Source: JAWWPY01 sp033854735
Lineage (GTDB): Bacteria > Actinomycetota > Actinomycetes > Streptosporangiales > Streptosporangiaceae
Direction: 5' to 3'
DNA length: 64,000 nucleotides
Assembly (NCBI GenBank): GCA_033854735.1
Contig: JAWWPY010000504.1
Location: 1-64,000, forward strand
The notes below the pieces were generated by a model. The model was not told the DNA's origin, made no database searches, and saw only the letters and a program-made list of their open reading frames with translations. A program made the translations under genes and the position numbers. The stretch's first letter is position 1. Every line of letters begins with the position of its first letter. Of the stretch, positions 16,569 through 24,579 are shown in pieces.

Positions 16569-17239
16569 CCACGGCGATCCTGATCGGCCCCCCCGGCGCG
16601 GGCAAGTCAACCGTGGGCCCGCTGCTCGCCGGGCTGCTCGGCGTCGGCTTCCTTGACACCGACAGTGTCATCGAGGAGGCGGTGGGCAAGCCGGTCGGCG
16701 ACATCTTCATTGACGACGGCGAGGCGGCGTTCCGCGCGCTGGAACAGCCCGCGGTGGCGGGGGCGATCGAGGGGCACCACGGCATCCTCGCGCTCGGCAG
16801 CGGCGCCATCCTTGACGCTGGCGCGCGGCGGCTGCTGGCCGGGCACCGTGTCGTGTACCTGGAGACCGGGTTCGCGGCCGTGGCGCGCCGGTCTGGCCTG
16901 GACGGCCCGCGCCCGCCGCTGCCGGGGAACCCGCGGGGCCGGATGAGGGAACTCCTGGAGCAGCGGCGCCCGGTCTACGAGGACCTCGCCTGGCTGACCG
17001 TGGCCACCGACGACCGGGAGCCCCCGGAGATCGCGGAACTCATCGCCGAGGCCGTGGCCGGCAGCATCGCCGCCGACGTGGGCGAGGGTGCCGGCTCAGG
17101 AGATGGCTGGGCCGCGGCCACGGTGACCGAAGCGGGCGGGGCCGGCGGAGCCCCGGGCGTGGCCGGCGGACCCCCGGGCGGGACCAGTGGAGCGGCAGGT
17201 GGGACCGGCGAAAGCACCGGGCCGGAGGTGAGCCAGTGA
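16565..17239 (+). CDS. aroK: Shikimate kinase 1, with Gly/Ala-rich tail
   Basis: Phosphorylates shikimate. Walker A GPPGAGKS (8-15), DTD (31-33), substrate-binding Arg57 in FRALE, lid GPRPPL and the RRPVYE Arg are present. The usual shikimate-contacting GGG is GSG (78-80). After the kinase core (about 170 residues) comes a roughly 50-residue Gly/Ala/Pro-rich tail not found in the canonical enzyme. It lies between aroC and aroB with 4-bp overlaps on both sides. A second kinase follows aroB, so this copy may have diverged. Confidence 0.9.
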   Translation: MTTAILIGPPGAGKSTVGPLLAGLLGVGFLDTDSVIEEAVGKPVGDIFIDDGEAAFRALEQPAVAGAIEGHHGILALGSGAILDAGARRLLAGHRVVYLETGFAAVARRSGLDGPRPPLPGNPRGRMRELLEQRRPVYEDLAWLTVATDDREPPEIAELIAEAVAGSIAADVGEGAGSGDGWAAATVTEAGGAGGAPGVAGGPPGGTSGAAGGTGESTGPEVSQ

Positions 17240-18315
17240 CCGTCACGCGCATCCCGGTTGGCGGCGAACGGCCATACGAGGTGGTCATCGGCACGGGTGT
17301 GCTCGGCGAGCTGCCGTCCCTGGTCGGCCAGGCGGCGCGGACTGTAGTGGTCATCCATCCGGCCGGGCTGGCTGAGATCGTCGGCCCCGCGTGCGGGGCG
17401 CTGGCCGCCGCCGGGTACCTGGTCCATGCCGAGGAGGTGCCGGCCGGCGAGGCGGCCAAGGACATCGCCGTGGCGGCCAGGCTCTGGTCGCGGCTAGCCG
17501 CCCACCGGGTGACCCGGGATGACGCGATCGTGGGCATCGGCGGTGGAGCCACCACGGACCTGGCCGGATTCGTCGCTGCCAGCTGGCTGCGGGGGGTCCG
17601 CGTGGTCCTGCTGCCAACGACGCTGCTCGCGGTCACCGACGCGGCGATCGGCGGCAAGACCGCGGTCAACATCCCCGAGGGCAAGAACCTGGTCGGCGCG
17701 TTCCACTCCCCGGCCGGGGTGCTCGCCGATCTGGCCGTGCTGGAGACGCTGCCGCAGGCCGATTACGTGAGCGGCCTGGCGGAGGTGATCAAGACCGGCT
17801 TCATCGCCGATCCGGTGATCCTGGACCTGGCGGAGGCCGACCCGGGCGGCGCCGTCGTCCCGCACGGCCGGCACGCCCGCGAACTGGTGGAACGGACAGT
17901 GCGGGTCAAGGCCGAGGTGGTCTCGGCCGACCTTCGGGAGGCGGGGCGCCGGGAGATCCTCAACTACGGGCATACCCTCGGCCACGCCATCGAGCGGGTG
18001 GAGGGATACCGGATCCGGCACGGTGAAGCGGTCGCGATCGGCATGGTGTACGCGGCGGAACTGGCCCGGCTGGCCGGGCGACTGGACGCGGGCGTGGTAA
18101 CCCGGCACCGCCGCGTGCTGGCCGCCGCCGGGCTCCCGACCGCCTACCTTTCCGGTGCCTGGCCGCAACTGCGCGAGGCGATGGCGGTGGACAAGAAGTC
18201 ACGCGGCTCCCGGCTGCGGTTCGTGATCCTGGAGGGCGTCGGGCGGCCGGTCATTCTCGACGACCCGCCGGAGGCGCTGCTGCGCGACGCGTATCGGGAG
18301 GTGCGCGCGGAATGA
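17236..18315 (+). CDS. aroB: 3-dehydroquinate synthase
   Basis: Cyclises DAHP to 3-dehydroquinate with NAD and Zn or Co. The 359 residues include GIGGGATTDLAGFVAASWLRG, LPTTLLAVTDAAIGGKTAVN, GLAEVIKTGFI, and metal ligands in NYGHTLGHAIE and RIRHGEAV. GTG start at 17236 overlapping the aroK stop. Core is complete. Confidence 0.97.
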   Translation: MTVTRIPVGGERPYEVVIGTGVLGELPSLVGQAARTVVVIHPAGLAEIVGPACGALAAAGYLVHAEEVPAGEAAKDIAVAARLWSRLAAHRVTRDDAIVGIGGGATTDLAGFVAASWLRGVRVVLLPTTLLAVTDAAIGGKTAVNIPEGKNLVGAFHSPAGVLADLAVLETLPQADYVSGLAEVIKTGFIADPVILDLAEADPGGAVVPHGRHARELVERTVRVKAEVVSADLREAGRREILNYGHTLGHAIERVEGYRIRHGEAVAIGMVYAAELARLAGRLDAGVVTRHRRVLAAAGLPTAYLSGAWPQLREAMAVDKKSRGSRLRFVILEGVGRPVILDDPPEALLRDAYREVRAE

Positions 18316-18322
18316 GGCAGCC

Positions 18323-18805
18323 GTGATCGTCATCGTCGGGTTCATGGGGGCAGGCAAGACCACTGTGGGTCACCTGCTCGCCGAGAAACTGGGCCTGCCG
18401 TTCGTCGACACCGACCTGGTGATCGAGCGGCGCGCCGGCCGCTCCGTCCGGCAGATCTTCGCCGACGACGGCGAGCCCGCCTTCCGCGCGCTCGAGCACG
18501 AGGTCACCGCGGAGCTCCTGGGCGGCCCGGACGCCGTGCTCGCGCTCGGCGGCGGGGGAGTGGAGCACCCGGCTACCCAGCAGTCGCTGCGCGCCAGCCA
18601 CGTCATCTACCTCCAGGTCGGCTACGAGGAGTCGATGCTCCGGGTGGCCCACGACGAGGACCGGCCGGTGCTGCGGGCCCCGGATCTGCAGGCCATCTTC
18701 CAGCGGCGGCTGGCCAGCTACGAAGCGGTCGCCACGCAGATCGTCGCCACGGACGGGCGCCCCCCCGAGGCAATCTGCCTGGACATCCTGGGCCGTCTCG
18801 CCTAG
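18323..18805 (+). CDS. Shikimate kinase 2
   Basis: A second, more compact shikimate kinase (160 residues). It has Walker A GFMGAGKT (6-13), DTD (29-31), Arg55 in FRALEHE and an intact LALGGGG (74-79). The lid DRPVLR and a C-terminal RR-ASYE are present, although the usual R-x-P-x-Y proline is missing. GTG start 7 bp after aroB. It occupies the position where aroQ (type II dehydroquinase) lies in related genomes; no aroQ motif was found in the window. Confidence 0.9.
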   Translation: MIVIVGFMGAGKTTVGHLLAEKLGLPFVDTDLVIERRAGRSVRQIFADDGEPAFRALEHEVTAELLGGPDAVLALGGGGVEHPATQQSLRASHVIYLQVGYEESMLRVAHDEDRPVLRAPDLQAIFQRRLASYEAVATQIVATDGRPPEAICLDILGRLA

Positions 18806-18816
18806 ACGTCGTAGAG

Positions 18817-18859
18817 CGCGGAGAGTTGTGCGCCATATGCGCGCACAACTCACCGCGTT
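18817..18859. repeat. Dispersed palindromic repeat, copy C
   Basis: The best copy of the family: GAGTTGTGCGC (18823-18833) and GCGCACAACTC (18841-18851) are perfect 11-bp arms around a 7-bp centre. The arms extend to about 17 bp with one mismatch (cgcgg / ccgcg flanks). It lies directly after shikimate kinase 2 and could fold as a terminator-like hairpin. Confidence 0.8.
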
Positions 18860-18892
18860 GGCCTGCGAGGGGAATGTGGCGCGGGCAGCGCA

Positions 18893-18942
18893 CCGTGGGG
18901 AGGCGGTCAGTGAGACCGCCGTGGGGAGGCGTTCAGTGAGAC
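18893..18942. repeat. 26-bp-period direct repeat containing a hairpin
   Basis: ccgtggggaggcg(g/t)tcagtgagac occurs at 18893-18916 and 18919-18942. The first copy plus flank forms gcggtc-agtga-gaccgc, a 6-bp stem. The 18806-19164 spacer holds only palindrome C, this repeat and the 16-bp array further on; no gene is seen. Confidence 0.75.
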
Positions 18943-19091
18943 CCCGCGGCGGGCCTTTCCCGTGGTCGGTGAGAGCCTGGACGCACTGGTATCTCCTTAG
19001 GATTCTGCGGCGGAGGTCAGCGGCATGAGAGTCCTGATCGTGGCCGTTGGATCGCGCGGGTCTCGCCAGCACCTAGCCGGAGGCGCCCAAG

Positions 19092-19171
19092 CCAGCCGGC
19101 CTACCCGCCAGCCGGCCTACCCGTCAGCCGGCCTACCCGTCAGCAGGCCTACCCGCCAGCCGGCCTACTCA
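19092..19171. repeat. 16-bp tandem repeat, 5 copies
   Basis: The unit ccagccggcctacccg repeats at 19092, 19108, 19124, 19140 and 19156. The last copy runs into the 3' end of the YegP gene and contains its stop codon. Confidence 0.9.
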
Positions 19172-19350
19172 CCAGTCTGGTCGTCTACCTCCGCGCTGGG
19201 AGCGTTGCTCTTCACCGACTCGATCCCGTTCAGCGCGGAGTGCTTGCTCTCGTAGCTCTCGCTGGTCGCGACGACCTGTCCGTTGCCGGCCACGAGATTG
19301 AAGTGGTACTTGCCGCTGGTGCCTTTCTTTACGACGAACTTTCCAGCCAT
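19165..19350 (-). CDS. YegP family (DUF1508) small protein
   Basis: 61 residues, MAGKFVVKKGTSGKYHFNLV onward. It is one DUF1508 repeat (FVVKKGTSGKYHFNLVAGNGQVVATSE, split here: FVVKKGTSGKYHFNL, GNGQVVATSE) and ends SNAPSAEVDDQT. The ATG at 19350 is preceded by an excellent AGGAGG. The upstream in-frame extension to 19845 overlaps the tetR gene and is spurious. Function is unknown; family members are small soluble proteins often linked to stress. Confidence 0.88.
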   Translation of the reverse strand: MAGKFVVKKGTSGKYHFNLVAGNGQVVATSESYESKHSALNGIESVKSNAPSAEVDDQTGE

Positions 19351-19483
19351 GATTCCTCCTTGCCCGGACGTACTGGTTACGTCATCGGGCCGCTCAACTG
19401 CCCCCAGCCGCAGACAGCAAACGCGCCCGGCGCGATTCCCTGGCCGTCTTCCGGCGACCAGGATGTGTCGCTGGAGGACCATA

Positions 19484-19537
19484 GCTGAACGATTGACGTT
19501 CACTTTCTGGGCTGTATCCTGACGGGGAACGTTCAGC
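19484..19537 (+). promoter_or_regulatory. tetR promoter with two inverted-repeat operator sites
   Basis: TTGACG (19493-19498) and TATCCT (19515-19520) are separated by 16 bp. GAACG-N5-CGTTC (19487-19501) overlaps the -35. A perfect GAACGTTC (19527-19534) lies just past the -10. Outer arms GCTGAACG (19484-19491) and CGTTCAGC (19530-19537) are exact inverse copies. The layout fits autorepression by the TetR protein. Confidence 0.7.
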
Positions 19538-19573
19538 AATTCAGGTCCGACTGATCGAGGCGGGGGTGGCGCG

Positions 19574-20191
19574 GTGAGCACGACGCACCTGGCCGCCGGA
19601 CGTCCACGCGATCCAGAGGTGGACCGCCGTATCGCGCAGGCCGCGCTCGACCTGTTCGCCGACGCGGGCTGGGCGGGCTTCGCGATGGAGGCGGTCGCGC
19701 GCCGGGCCGGCGTGGGCAAGGCGTCGCTGTACCTGCGGTGGAGCAGCAAGGAGACGCTGCTGACCGACGCGGTGACGCTGCGCCTGGCCCGGGTCGCCGA
19801 CGTGGACACCGGCACCCTGTACGGCGATCTCGTGGAGCTCGCCACCCAGATGCTCGATATCTACGCCGGGGGCACCGGCCGCGCGGCGCTGCGTCTCGGC
19901 CTCGAAGCCGCCGCCATCCCCGGCGTGGCCGAGCACTACGAGGCGATGCGGCGGGCCCAGACCCTCGCCGCCCGGGCCATCGTCCGCCGTGGCATCGACC
20001 GCGGGGAACTCGCCGCCGGCACGTCGGTCACGCTCCTCCTCAACACGCTCGTCGGCGGCGCCATGATGCACGCGCTGAGCACCCCGCCCGACAAGCGAGC
20101 CGACCTGGCCCGCAACATCAGCGCTCATGCCGCGCGACTGGTCAACTTTCTGCTGCGTGCCGTCGCCGTGCCCGCGCCGAACGGGGCATGA
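19574..20191 (+). CDS. TetR family transcriptional regulator
   Basis: 205 residues with an N-terminal TetR helix-turn-helix (about 18-62: AALDLFADAGWAGFAMEAVARRAGVGKASLYLRW in pieces, GVGKASLYLRW being diagnostic) and a helical ligand domain behind. GTG start at 19574 after ggggtggc. Its stop overlaps the start of the metallo-hydrolase gene, so it probably controls that gene and itself through the inverted repeats upstream. Confidence 0.93.
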   Translation: MSTTHLAAGRPRDPEVDRRIAQAALDLFADAGWAGFAMEAVARRAGVGKASLYLRWSSKETLLTDAVTLRLARVADVDTGTLYGDLVELATQMLDIYAGGTGRAALRLGLEAAAIPGVAEHYEAMRRAQTLAARAIVRRGIDRGELAAGTSVTLLLNTLVGGAMMHALSTPPDKRADLARNISAHAARLVNFLLRAVAVPAPNGA

Positions 20192-21279
20192 CCCTGACCG
20201 CCAACCTCGGCGCGGTCGGTGGCCTCGACATCACCGGCACCGCGCAACACGACGCTTGGCAGCGGGGCGTGCTTCCGCCGGTGGAAGAGGTCCGCCCGGG
20301 CCTGTGGTCGGTGCCGGTACCCATCCCGGACAGCCCGCTGCGGTACACCCTGTCCTACGTGTTCACCGGCGACGCGGGCGTCGTGATCGTGGATCCCGGA
20401 TGGGACACCGCGGACGGCCGCCAGGCCCTGGCCGCCGGCCTCGACACCGCGGGCGCGGCGCTGCACGACGTCGCGGGCGTGGTGGTCACCCACATCCACC
20501 CCGACCATCACGGCCTGAGCGGCTGGCTCCGCCGCGAAGCCGGCGCGTGGATCGCGATGCACCCCATGGAAGCCGAGAGCCTGCCTGGCCGGCTGTGGCG
20601 CAACAGTCAGGGTCAGGCCGGCCGCGATGAGGATTGGCTGCGCGGCCACGGCGTCCCGGACGAGGATCTCGCTGTCCTCGCCGTGGACCCGGATCGGATC
20701 GCCCACGTTCTCGACCTGGCCGAGCCGGACCGGTTGCTGGACGACGGCGACCGCGTGCCCATGCCTGGCCGCTACGTCCGCGATGTCCGGGCCGTCTGGA
20801 CACCGGGACATACTCCTGGTCACCTGTGCCTGCACGATGCCGAGGCCGGCGTCCTGCTCGCGGGCGACCACCTGCTGCCCCGCATCAGCCCCAACATCGG
20901 CGTGAACCGGGGAGACGACGGCGACCCGCTGACCGCGTATCTCGCATCGCTCGACCGCGTCACGAGCTTCCGCGCCGATGAGGCGCTCCCCGCGCACGAG
21001 TACCGGTTCCGCAACATCCCCACCCGCGCCGCCCATCTCATCGCCCATCACCACGATCGCAGCGCCGAGATCCTCCGCGCCATCGACCGCCTGGCCCAGC
21101 CGACCGCATGGGCGATCGCGGCCCAGCTGACCTGGTCACGTGGCTGGCCGGCGCTGCACGGCATGATGCGCCGGATGGCGCTCGCCGAAACGCTCGCCCA
21201 CCTGCACCATCTCCGCACCACCGGGGACCTGGTCCAGGGCACCGGCACGCCGCTGGTGTGGCGGCGCTCGCCCGCCTGA
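20188..21279 (+). CDS. Metallo-beta-lactamase fold hydrolase
   Basis: 363 residues from the ATG at 20188, which overlaps the tetR stop. Metal motif HIHPDHHGLSG, later metal His in TPGHTPGHLCLH, and Asp in LLAGDHLLP fit a two-metal glyoxalase-II/MBL hydrolase. The C-terminal third (about 270-363) is helical and resembles the winged-helix tail of LACTB2-like enzymes. The substrate is unknown; co-expression with a TetR regulator suggests an inducible detoxification or catabolic role. Confidence 0.9.
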   Translation: MTLTANLGAVGGLDITGTAQHDAWQRGVLPPVEEVRPGLWSVPVPIPDSPLRYTLSYVFTGDAGVVIVDPGWDTADGRQALAAGLDTAGAALHDVAGVVVTHIHPDHHGLSGWLRREAGAWIAMHPMEAESLPGRLWRNSQGQAGRDEDWLRGHGVPDEDLAVLAVDPDRIAHVLDLAEPDRLLDDGDRVPMPGRYVRDVRAVWTPGHTPGHLCLHDAEAGVLLAGDHLLPRISPNIGVNRGDDGDPLTAYLASLDRVTSFRADEALPAHEYRFRNIPTRAAHLIAHHHDRSAEILRAIDRLAQPTAWAIAAQLTWSRGWPALHGMMRRMALAETLAHLHHLRTTGDLVQGTGTPLVWRRSPA

Positions 21280-21370
21280 CGGGCCGCATGATCCCGGCGC
21301 GTTACCCTCAAGAGCACATACCTACCCAACGAAATTCTGCGGCGGCTGCCATCGTGAAGGGAATCGGGCT

Positions 21371-22420
21371 ATGCGCATCGGGATGTCCCTGAACTACGCG
21401 GGCGGATTCGCGGAGACCGTCGAGGAACTCGCCGATTACGAGAAGGCGGGCCTGGACATCGTGTTCGTGCCCGAGGCCTACAGCTTCGACGCGGTCAGCC
21501 AGCTCGGCTTCATCGCGGCCAGGACGCAGCGGCTGCAGATCGCCTCGGGCATCCTGCAGCTGTATTCGCGCACGCCCGCGCTGACCGCGATGACCGCGGC
21601 CGGCCTGGACTACGTGTCCGGCGGGCGGTTCGTGCTGGGCATCGGGGCGTCCGGGCCGCAGGTGATCGAGGGCTGGCACGGCGTGCGCTATGACTCACCG
21701 GTCGGCCGGACCCGGGAGGTCATCGAGATCTGCCGGAAGGTGTGGCGCCGCGAGCGGCTGGAGTACGCAGGCCAGCACTACACGATCCCGCTGCCGCCGG
21801 ATCAGGGAACCGGGCTCGGCAAGCCGCTCAAGCTCATCAACCATCCCGTCCGGGAACGAATCCCCATCGTGGTCGCGGCGCTCGGGCCCAAGAACGTGGA
21901 ACTGGCCGCGGAACTGGCCGAGGGCTGGGAGCCGATCTTCTACTTCCCGGAGAAGGCCGCCGAGGCATGGTCCGGCCCGCTGGCCGCGGGCCGGGCCAAG
22001 CGTGATCCTTCGCTGCCGCCGCTCGATGTGGTGGCCCAGGCCGGACTGGCCATCGGTGACGACGTGCTGGACTACCGGGAGCTGGCCCGCCCGATGCTCG
22101 CCCTGTACATCGGCGGGATGGGCCCGTCGCGGACCAAGGGCCGCAACTTCTACTACGAGCTCGCGGTCCGGTTCGGCTTCGAGGACGTGGCTGGGCGGAT
22201 CCAGGATGCCTACTTGGATGGCCGTAAGGACGAAGCAGCGGCCCTGGTGCCGGCCGAGTTGCTGGCTGGCACTTCCCTGATCGGGCCGCAGGCGCTGGTC
22301 GCGGAGCGGATCGCCGCGCTGAAAGAGTCAGGCGTGAGCACCCTCAACGTGGCGCCGCTCGCGCCGACGCACGAGGACCGGGTGCGCTTGATCGAGCAGG
22401 TCCGCGAGCTGGCGGACTAG
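21371..22420 (+). CDS. LLM class F420-dependent oxidoreductase
   Basis: 349-residue luciferase-like TIM-barrel protein, beginning MRIGMSLNYAGG. It has SGILQLYSRTP, GGRFVLGIGASGPQVIEGWHG and IVVAALGPKN, typical of F420H2-using members in actinobacteria. Acts in the cytosol on an unknown substrate. ATG at 21371 with gaagggaatcggg upstream. It is followed by a strong bidirectional terminator. Confidence 0.88.
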   Translation: MRIGMSLNYAGGFAETVEELADYEKAGLDIVFVPEAYSFDAVSQLGFIAARTQRLQIASGILQLYSRTPALTAMTAAGLDYVSGGRFVLGIGASGPQVIEGWHGVRYDSPVGRTREVIEICRKVWRRERLEYAGQHYTIPLPPDQGTGLGKPLKLINHPVRERIPIVVAALGPKNVELAAELAEGWEPIFYFPEKAAEAWSGPLAAGRAKRDPSLPPLDVVAQAGLAIGDDVLDYRELARPMLALYIGGMGPSRTKGRNFYYELAVRFGFEDVAGRIQDAYLDGRKDEAAALVPAELLAGTSLIGPQALVAERIAALKESGVSTLNVAPLAPTHEDRVRLIEQVRELAD

Positions 22421-22430
22421 GTACGCCGTA

Positions 22431-22465
22431 GTCCCGCGAGTCCGCCGGTGGCGGGCTCGCGGGAC
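22431..22465. terminator. Strong hairpin terminator between convergent genes
   Basis: GTCCCGCGAG (22431-22440) pairs with CTCGCGGGAC (22456-22465). An inner CCGCC/GGCGG extends the stem to about 16 bp with a 3-nt loop. It lies between the LLM oxidoreductase and the convergent ABC permease and can serve both, although it lacks a U-tract, as usual in actinomycetes. Confidence 0.85.
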
Positions 22466-22476
22466 CGGCCGGCTGG

Positions 22477-23253
22477 TCAGACGGATTTCTGGTAGGCCCG
22501 GAAGGTGCCCACCGACAAGGCGGTGAGCAGTATGGCCAGGGCGGCGAGGCCGCCGCCCTGGGTCAGCACCCGGCTCCAGTCGGGGGTGGCGCTCATCGCG
22601 CCCCGCCCCGCCTCCAGCGCCCAGTTGACCGGATTGCAGTCGGCCACGATCCGCATCCAGTGCGGCATCAGGCTCGGGGCCATGAAAGCCGAGGACAGGA
22701 ACGTCAGCGGCAGCAGCAGGAAAGCACTGAGCCCGATGATGGTCTCCCGCTGCCGGGCCAGCATGCCAATGGCATTGGACAGTGCGCTGAACACGACCGC
22801 GATCAGCATGGACGCGGCGATCAGGATGACCACGCCAGTCACGCCCCCCGGGTAGTGCGCTCCCGCGGCCAGGCCGAGCAGCACGATGATGATCGACTGC
22901 AGCGCAGTGATGATCGACTGCATGACGACCGAGGCGTTGATGATGGCCGAGCGGCGCAGCGGCAGGACGAGGAAGCGGTCCATGATTCCCCGGTCGATCT
23001 CCTCGAGTACCGTCATTCCGCTCCACATGCTGCTGGACAGCGCGCTCATCACCACCACCCCGGGCACGAGGTAGTCGAGGTAGGACGGTGCGCCGAAGCC
23101 CGGTAGCTCAGCCACCTTGCGGAACAGGGAGCCGAACAGGAACAGCCAGATGACTGGCTGGATCAAGGTGATAACCAGGTACGCGGGCTGGCGGGCCAGG
23201 GCCTTCAGCTGGCGCTGGGTCATCCAGGTGGTGTGGGCGGCGATGGTGCTCAT
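22477..23253 (-). CDS. ABC-2 type exporter permease (DrrB-like)
   Basis: 258 residues with six hydrophobic segments, in the pattern of daunorubicin-resistance DrrB permeases: PAYLVITLIQPVIWLFLFG, DYLVPGVVVMSAL, VLEEIDRGIMDRFLVLPL. Encoded directly after its ATPase with a 4-bp overlap. Likely exports a hydrophobic compound or lipid; the substrate is unknown. Confidence 0.9.
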   Translation of the reverse strand: MSTIAAHTTWMTQRQLKALARQPAYLVITLIQPVIWLFLFGSLFRKVAELPGFGAPSYLDYLVPGVVVMSALSSSMWSGMTVLEEIDRGIMDRFLVLPLRRSAIINASVVMQSIITALQSIIIVLLGLAAGAHYPGGVTGVVILIAASMLIAVVFSALSNAIGMLARQRETIIGLSAFLLLPLTFLSSAFMAPSLMPHWMRIVADCNPVNWALEAGRGAMSATPDWSRVLTQGGGLAALAILLTALSVGTFRAYQKSV

Positions 23254-24407
23254 CGTGATCCTCCGGCAGGGGTGTGGCCAGGCTGGCCGGTGGCGGTCGG
23301 CTGGGTGGCGGTCGGCTGGGCGGCGGCTGGCTGGCCGGGACCGGGCTGGCCGGTGACTGGCTGGCCGGTGACTGGCTGGCCGGCGCCGGGCTGCTCGGCG
23401 TCGGCCAGGCGGCGCCCAGCGTGCCGCAGGTAGACGTCGTCGAGCGTGGGCCGGGCCGCGGTGACGCCGTGCACGCCGATCCCGGCGCGTTCCAGCGCGG
23501 CCAGCACGGCTGGCACAGCGGTGGCGCCGTCATCCGCCCGGGCGCTGACCCGGTGCCCGTCAACCTGGATCTCGCGTACCGCCGGGACCTGGCCGAGGGC
23601 GGCGTTCACCTGGCCTGCGTCCCCGGGGGCGGCCAGGTCGACCTGCACCGTGTCACCGCGCAACTGACCCTTGAGCTCGTCCGGGGTGCCCTCGGTCACG
23701 ACCCTTCCACGGTCGATGATGGCCAGCCGGCTGGCGAGCCGGTCGGCCTCCTCCAGGTGGTGGGTGGTCAGCAGGATGGTCAGTCCCTCGCCGGCCGACA
23801 GCCGCGCGATCTCGTCCCACATCGTCGACCGCGCCTCGGGGTCAAGGCCAGCGGTCGGCTCGTCCAGGAACAGGACCTCCGGCTGGTGGATCAGGCCCAT
23901 GGCCACGTCGAGGCGGCGCTGCATGCCGCCCGAGTAGGTGCGGACCACTCGCCCGGCGGCGCCGCTCAGGTCGAAGCGGCTGAGCAGATCATCGGCCCGG
24001 CGGCCCAGTTCCTGGCCGCGCAGGCCCTGGATGCGCCCGGACAGCAGGAGGTTCTCCCGCCCGGTGGCCATCGGGTCGGCACCGGAGTGCTGGGCGACCA
24101 CCCCGATGGCGTGCCGCACCCGCGCTGGCTGGGTGTGCACGTCCAGGCCGGCGACAGACGCCGTGCCGGAGTCGGCCCGGGCCAGCGTGGTGAGGATCTT
24201 CACTGTGGTGGACTTGCCGGCTCCGTTGGGGCCGAGCAGCCCGAAGACCGTGCCCGCTTCGACCGCGAAGCTCAGCCGGTCGAGCGCTTGGATGCCCTTC
24301 GGGTAGGTCTTGACGAGGTCGCGTGCCTCGATGGCCGGCGCTTCGGGGGCGGGCGCCGGGGTCCGGGGGGAGCGGGCAGTATCCGCTTCCCGTGCCTGGA
24401 TACTCAT
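23250..24407 (-). CDS. ABC exporter ATP-binding protein (DrrA-like)
   Basis: 385 residues from the ATG at 24407 (RBS ggagga). Walker A GPNGAGKST, YSGGMQRRLDVAMGL signature, Walker B VLFLDEPTAGLD, H-switch LLTTHH, then the DrrA-type C-terminal region about 245-335. The last ~45 residues are a GQPVTGQPG-like repeat tail made by a 15-bp array. Partner of the downstream permease. The frame opening to 24527 upstream is noncoding. PadR regulation is inferred from the next gene. Confidence 0.92.
   Translation of the reverse strand: MSIQAREADTARSPRTPAPAPEAPAIEARDLVKTYPKGIQALDRLSFAVEAGTVFGLLGPNGAGKSTTVKILTTLARADSGTASVAGLDVHTQPARVRHAIGVVAQHSGADPMATGRENLLLSGRIQGLRGQELGRRADDLLSRFDLSGAAGRVVRTYSGGMQRRLDVAMGLIHQPEVLFLDEPTAGLDPEARSTMWDEIARLSAGEGLTILLTTHHLEEADRLASRLAIIDRGRVVTEGTPDELKGQLRGDTVQVDLAAPGDAGQVNAALGQVPAVREIQVDGHRVSARADDGATAVPAVLAALERAGIGVHGVTAARPTLDDVYLRHAGRRLADAEQPGAGQPVTGQPVTGQPGPGQPAAAQPTATQPTATGQPGHTPAGGSR
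23281..23392. repeat. 15-bp-period in-frame repeat in the DrrA-like gene
   Basis: On the plus strand gactggctggccggt and variants repeat, with clean copies from about 23352 to 23390. They encode the GQPVT/GQPGP/AQPTA tail at the C-terminus of the ATPase. Confidence 0.75.
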
Positions 24408-24579
24408 TTCGTGTTCCTCCGTGCTAGGTCCGTTGCGTGAACCGGTCCGCGAGGAGCTCACCGAGTATCCTGTGGAGTGCAATAACCCGATCGGATCTCG
24501 TTCCTGCGGGATCGGTTCGAGGATCACGGCCCCTGGTCAGGTGTTCCCGCACCTGCTGGGGGCCGGTTCTCGTCATTGG

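Noticed and set aside
19092..19171. CRISPR array
   Set aside because: Units are contiguous 16-bp repeats without unique spacers; the same holds for all other arrays, and no cas genes are present.
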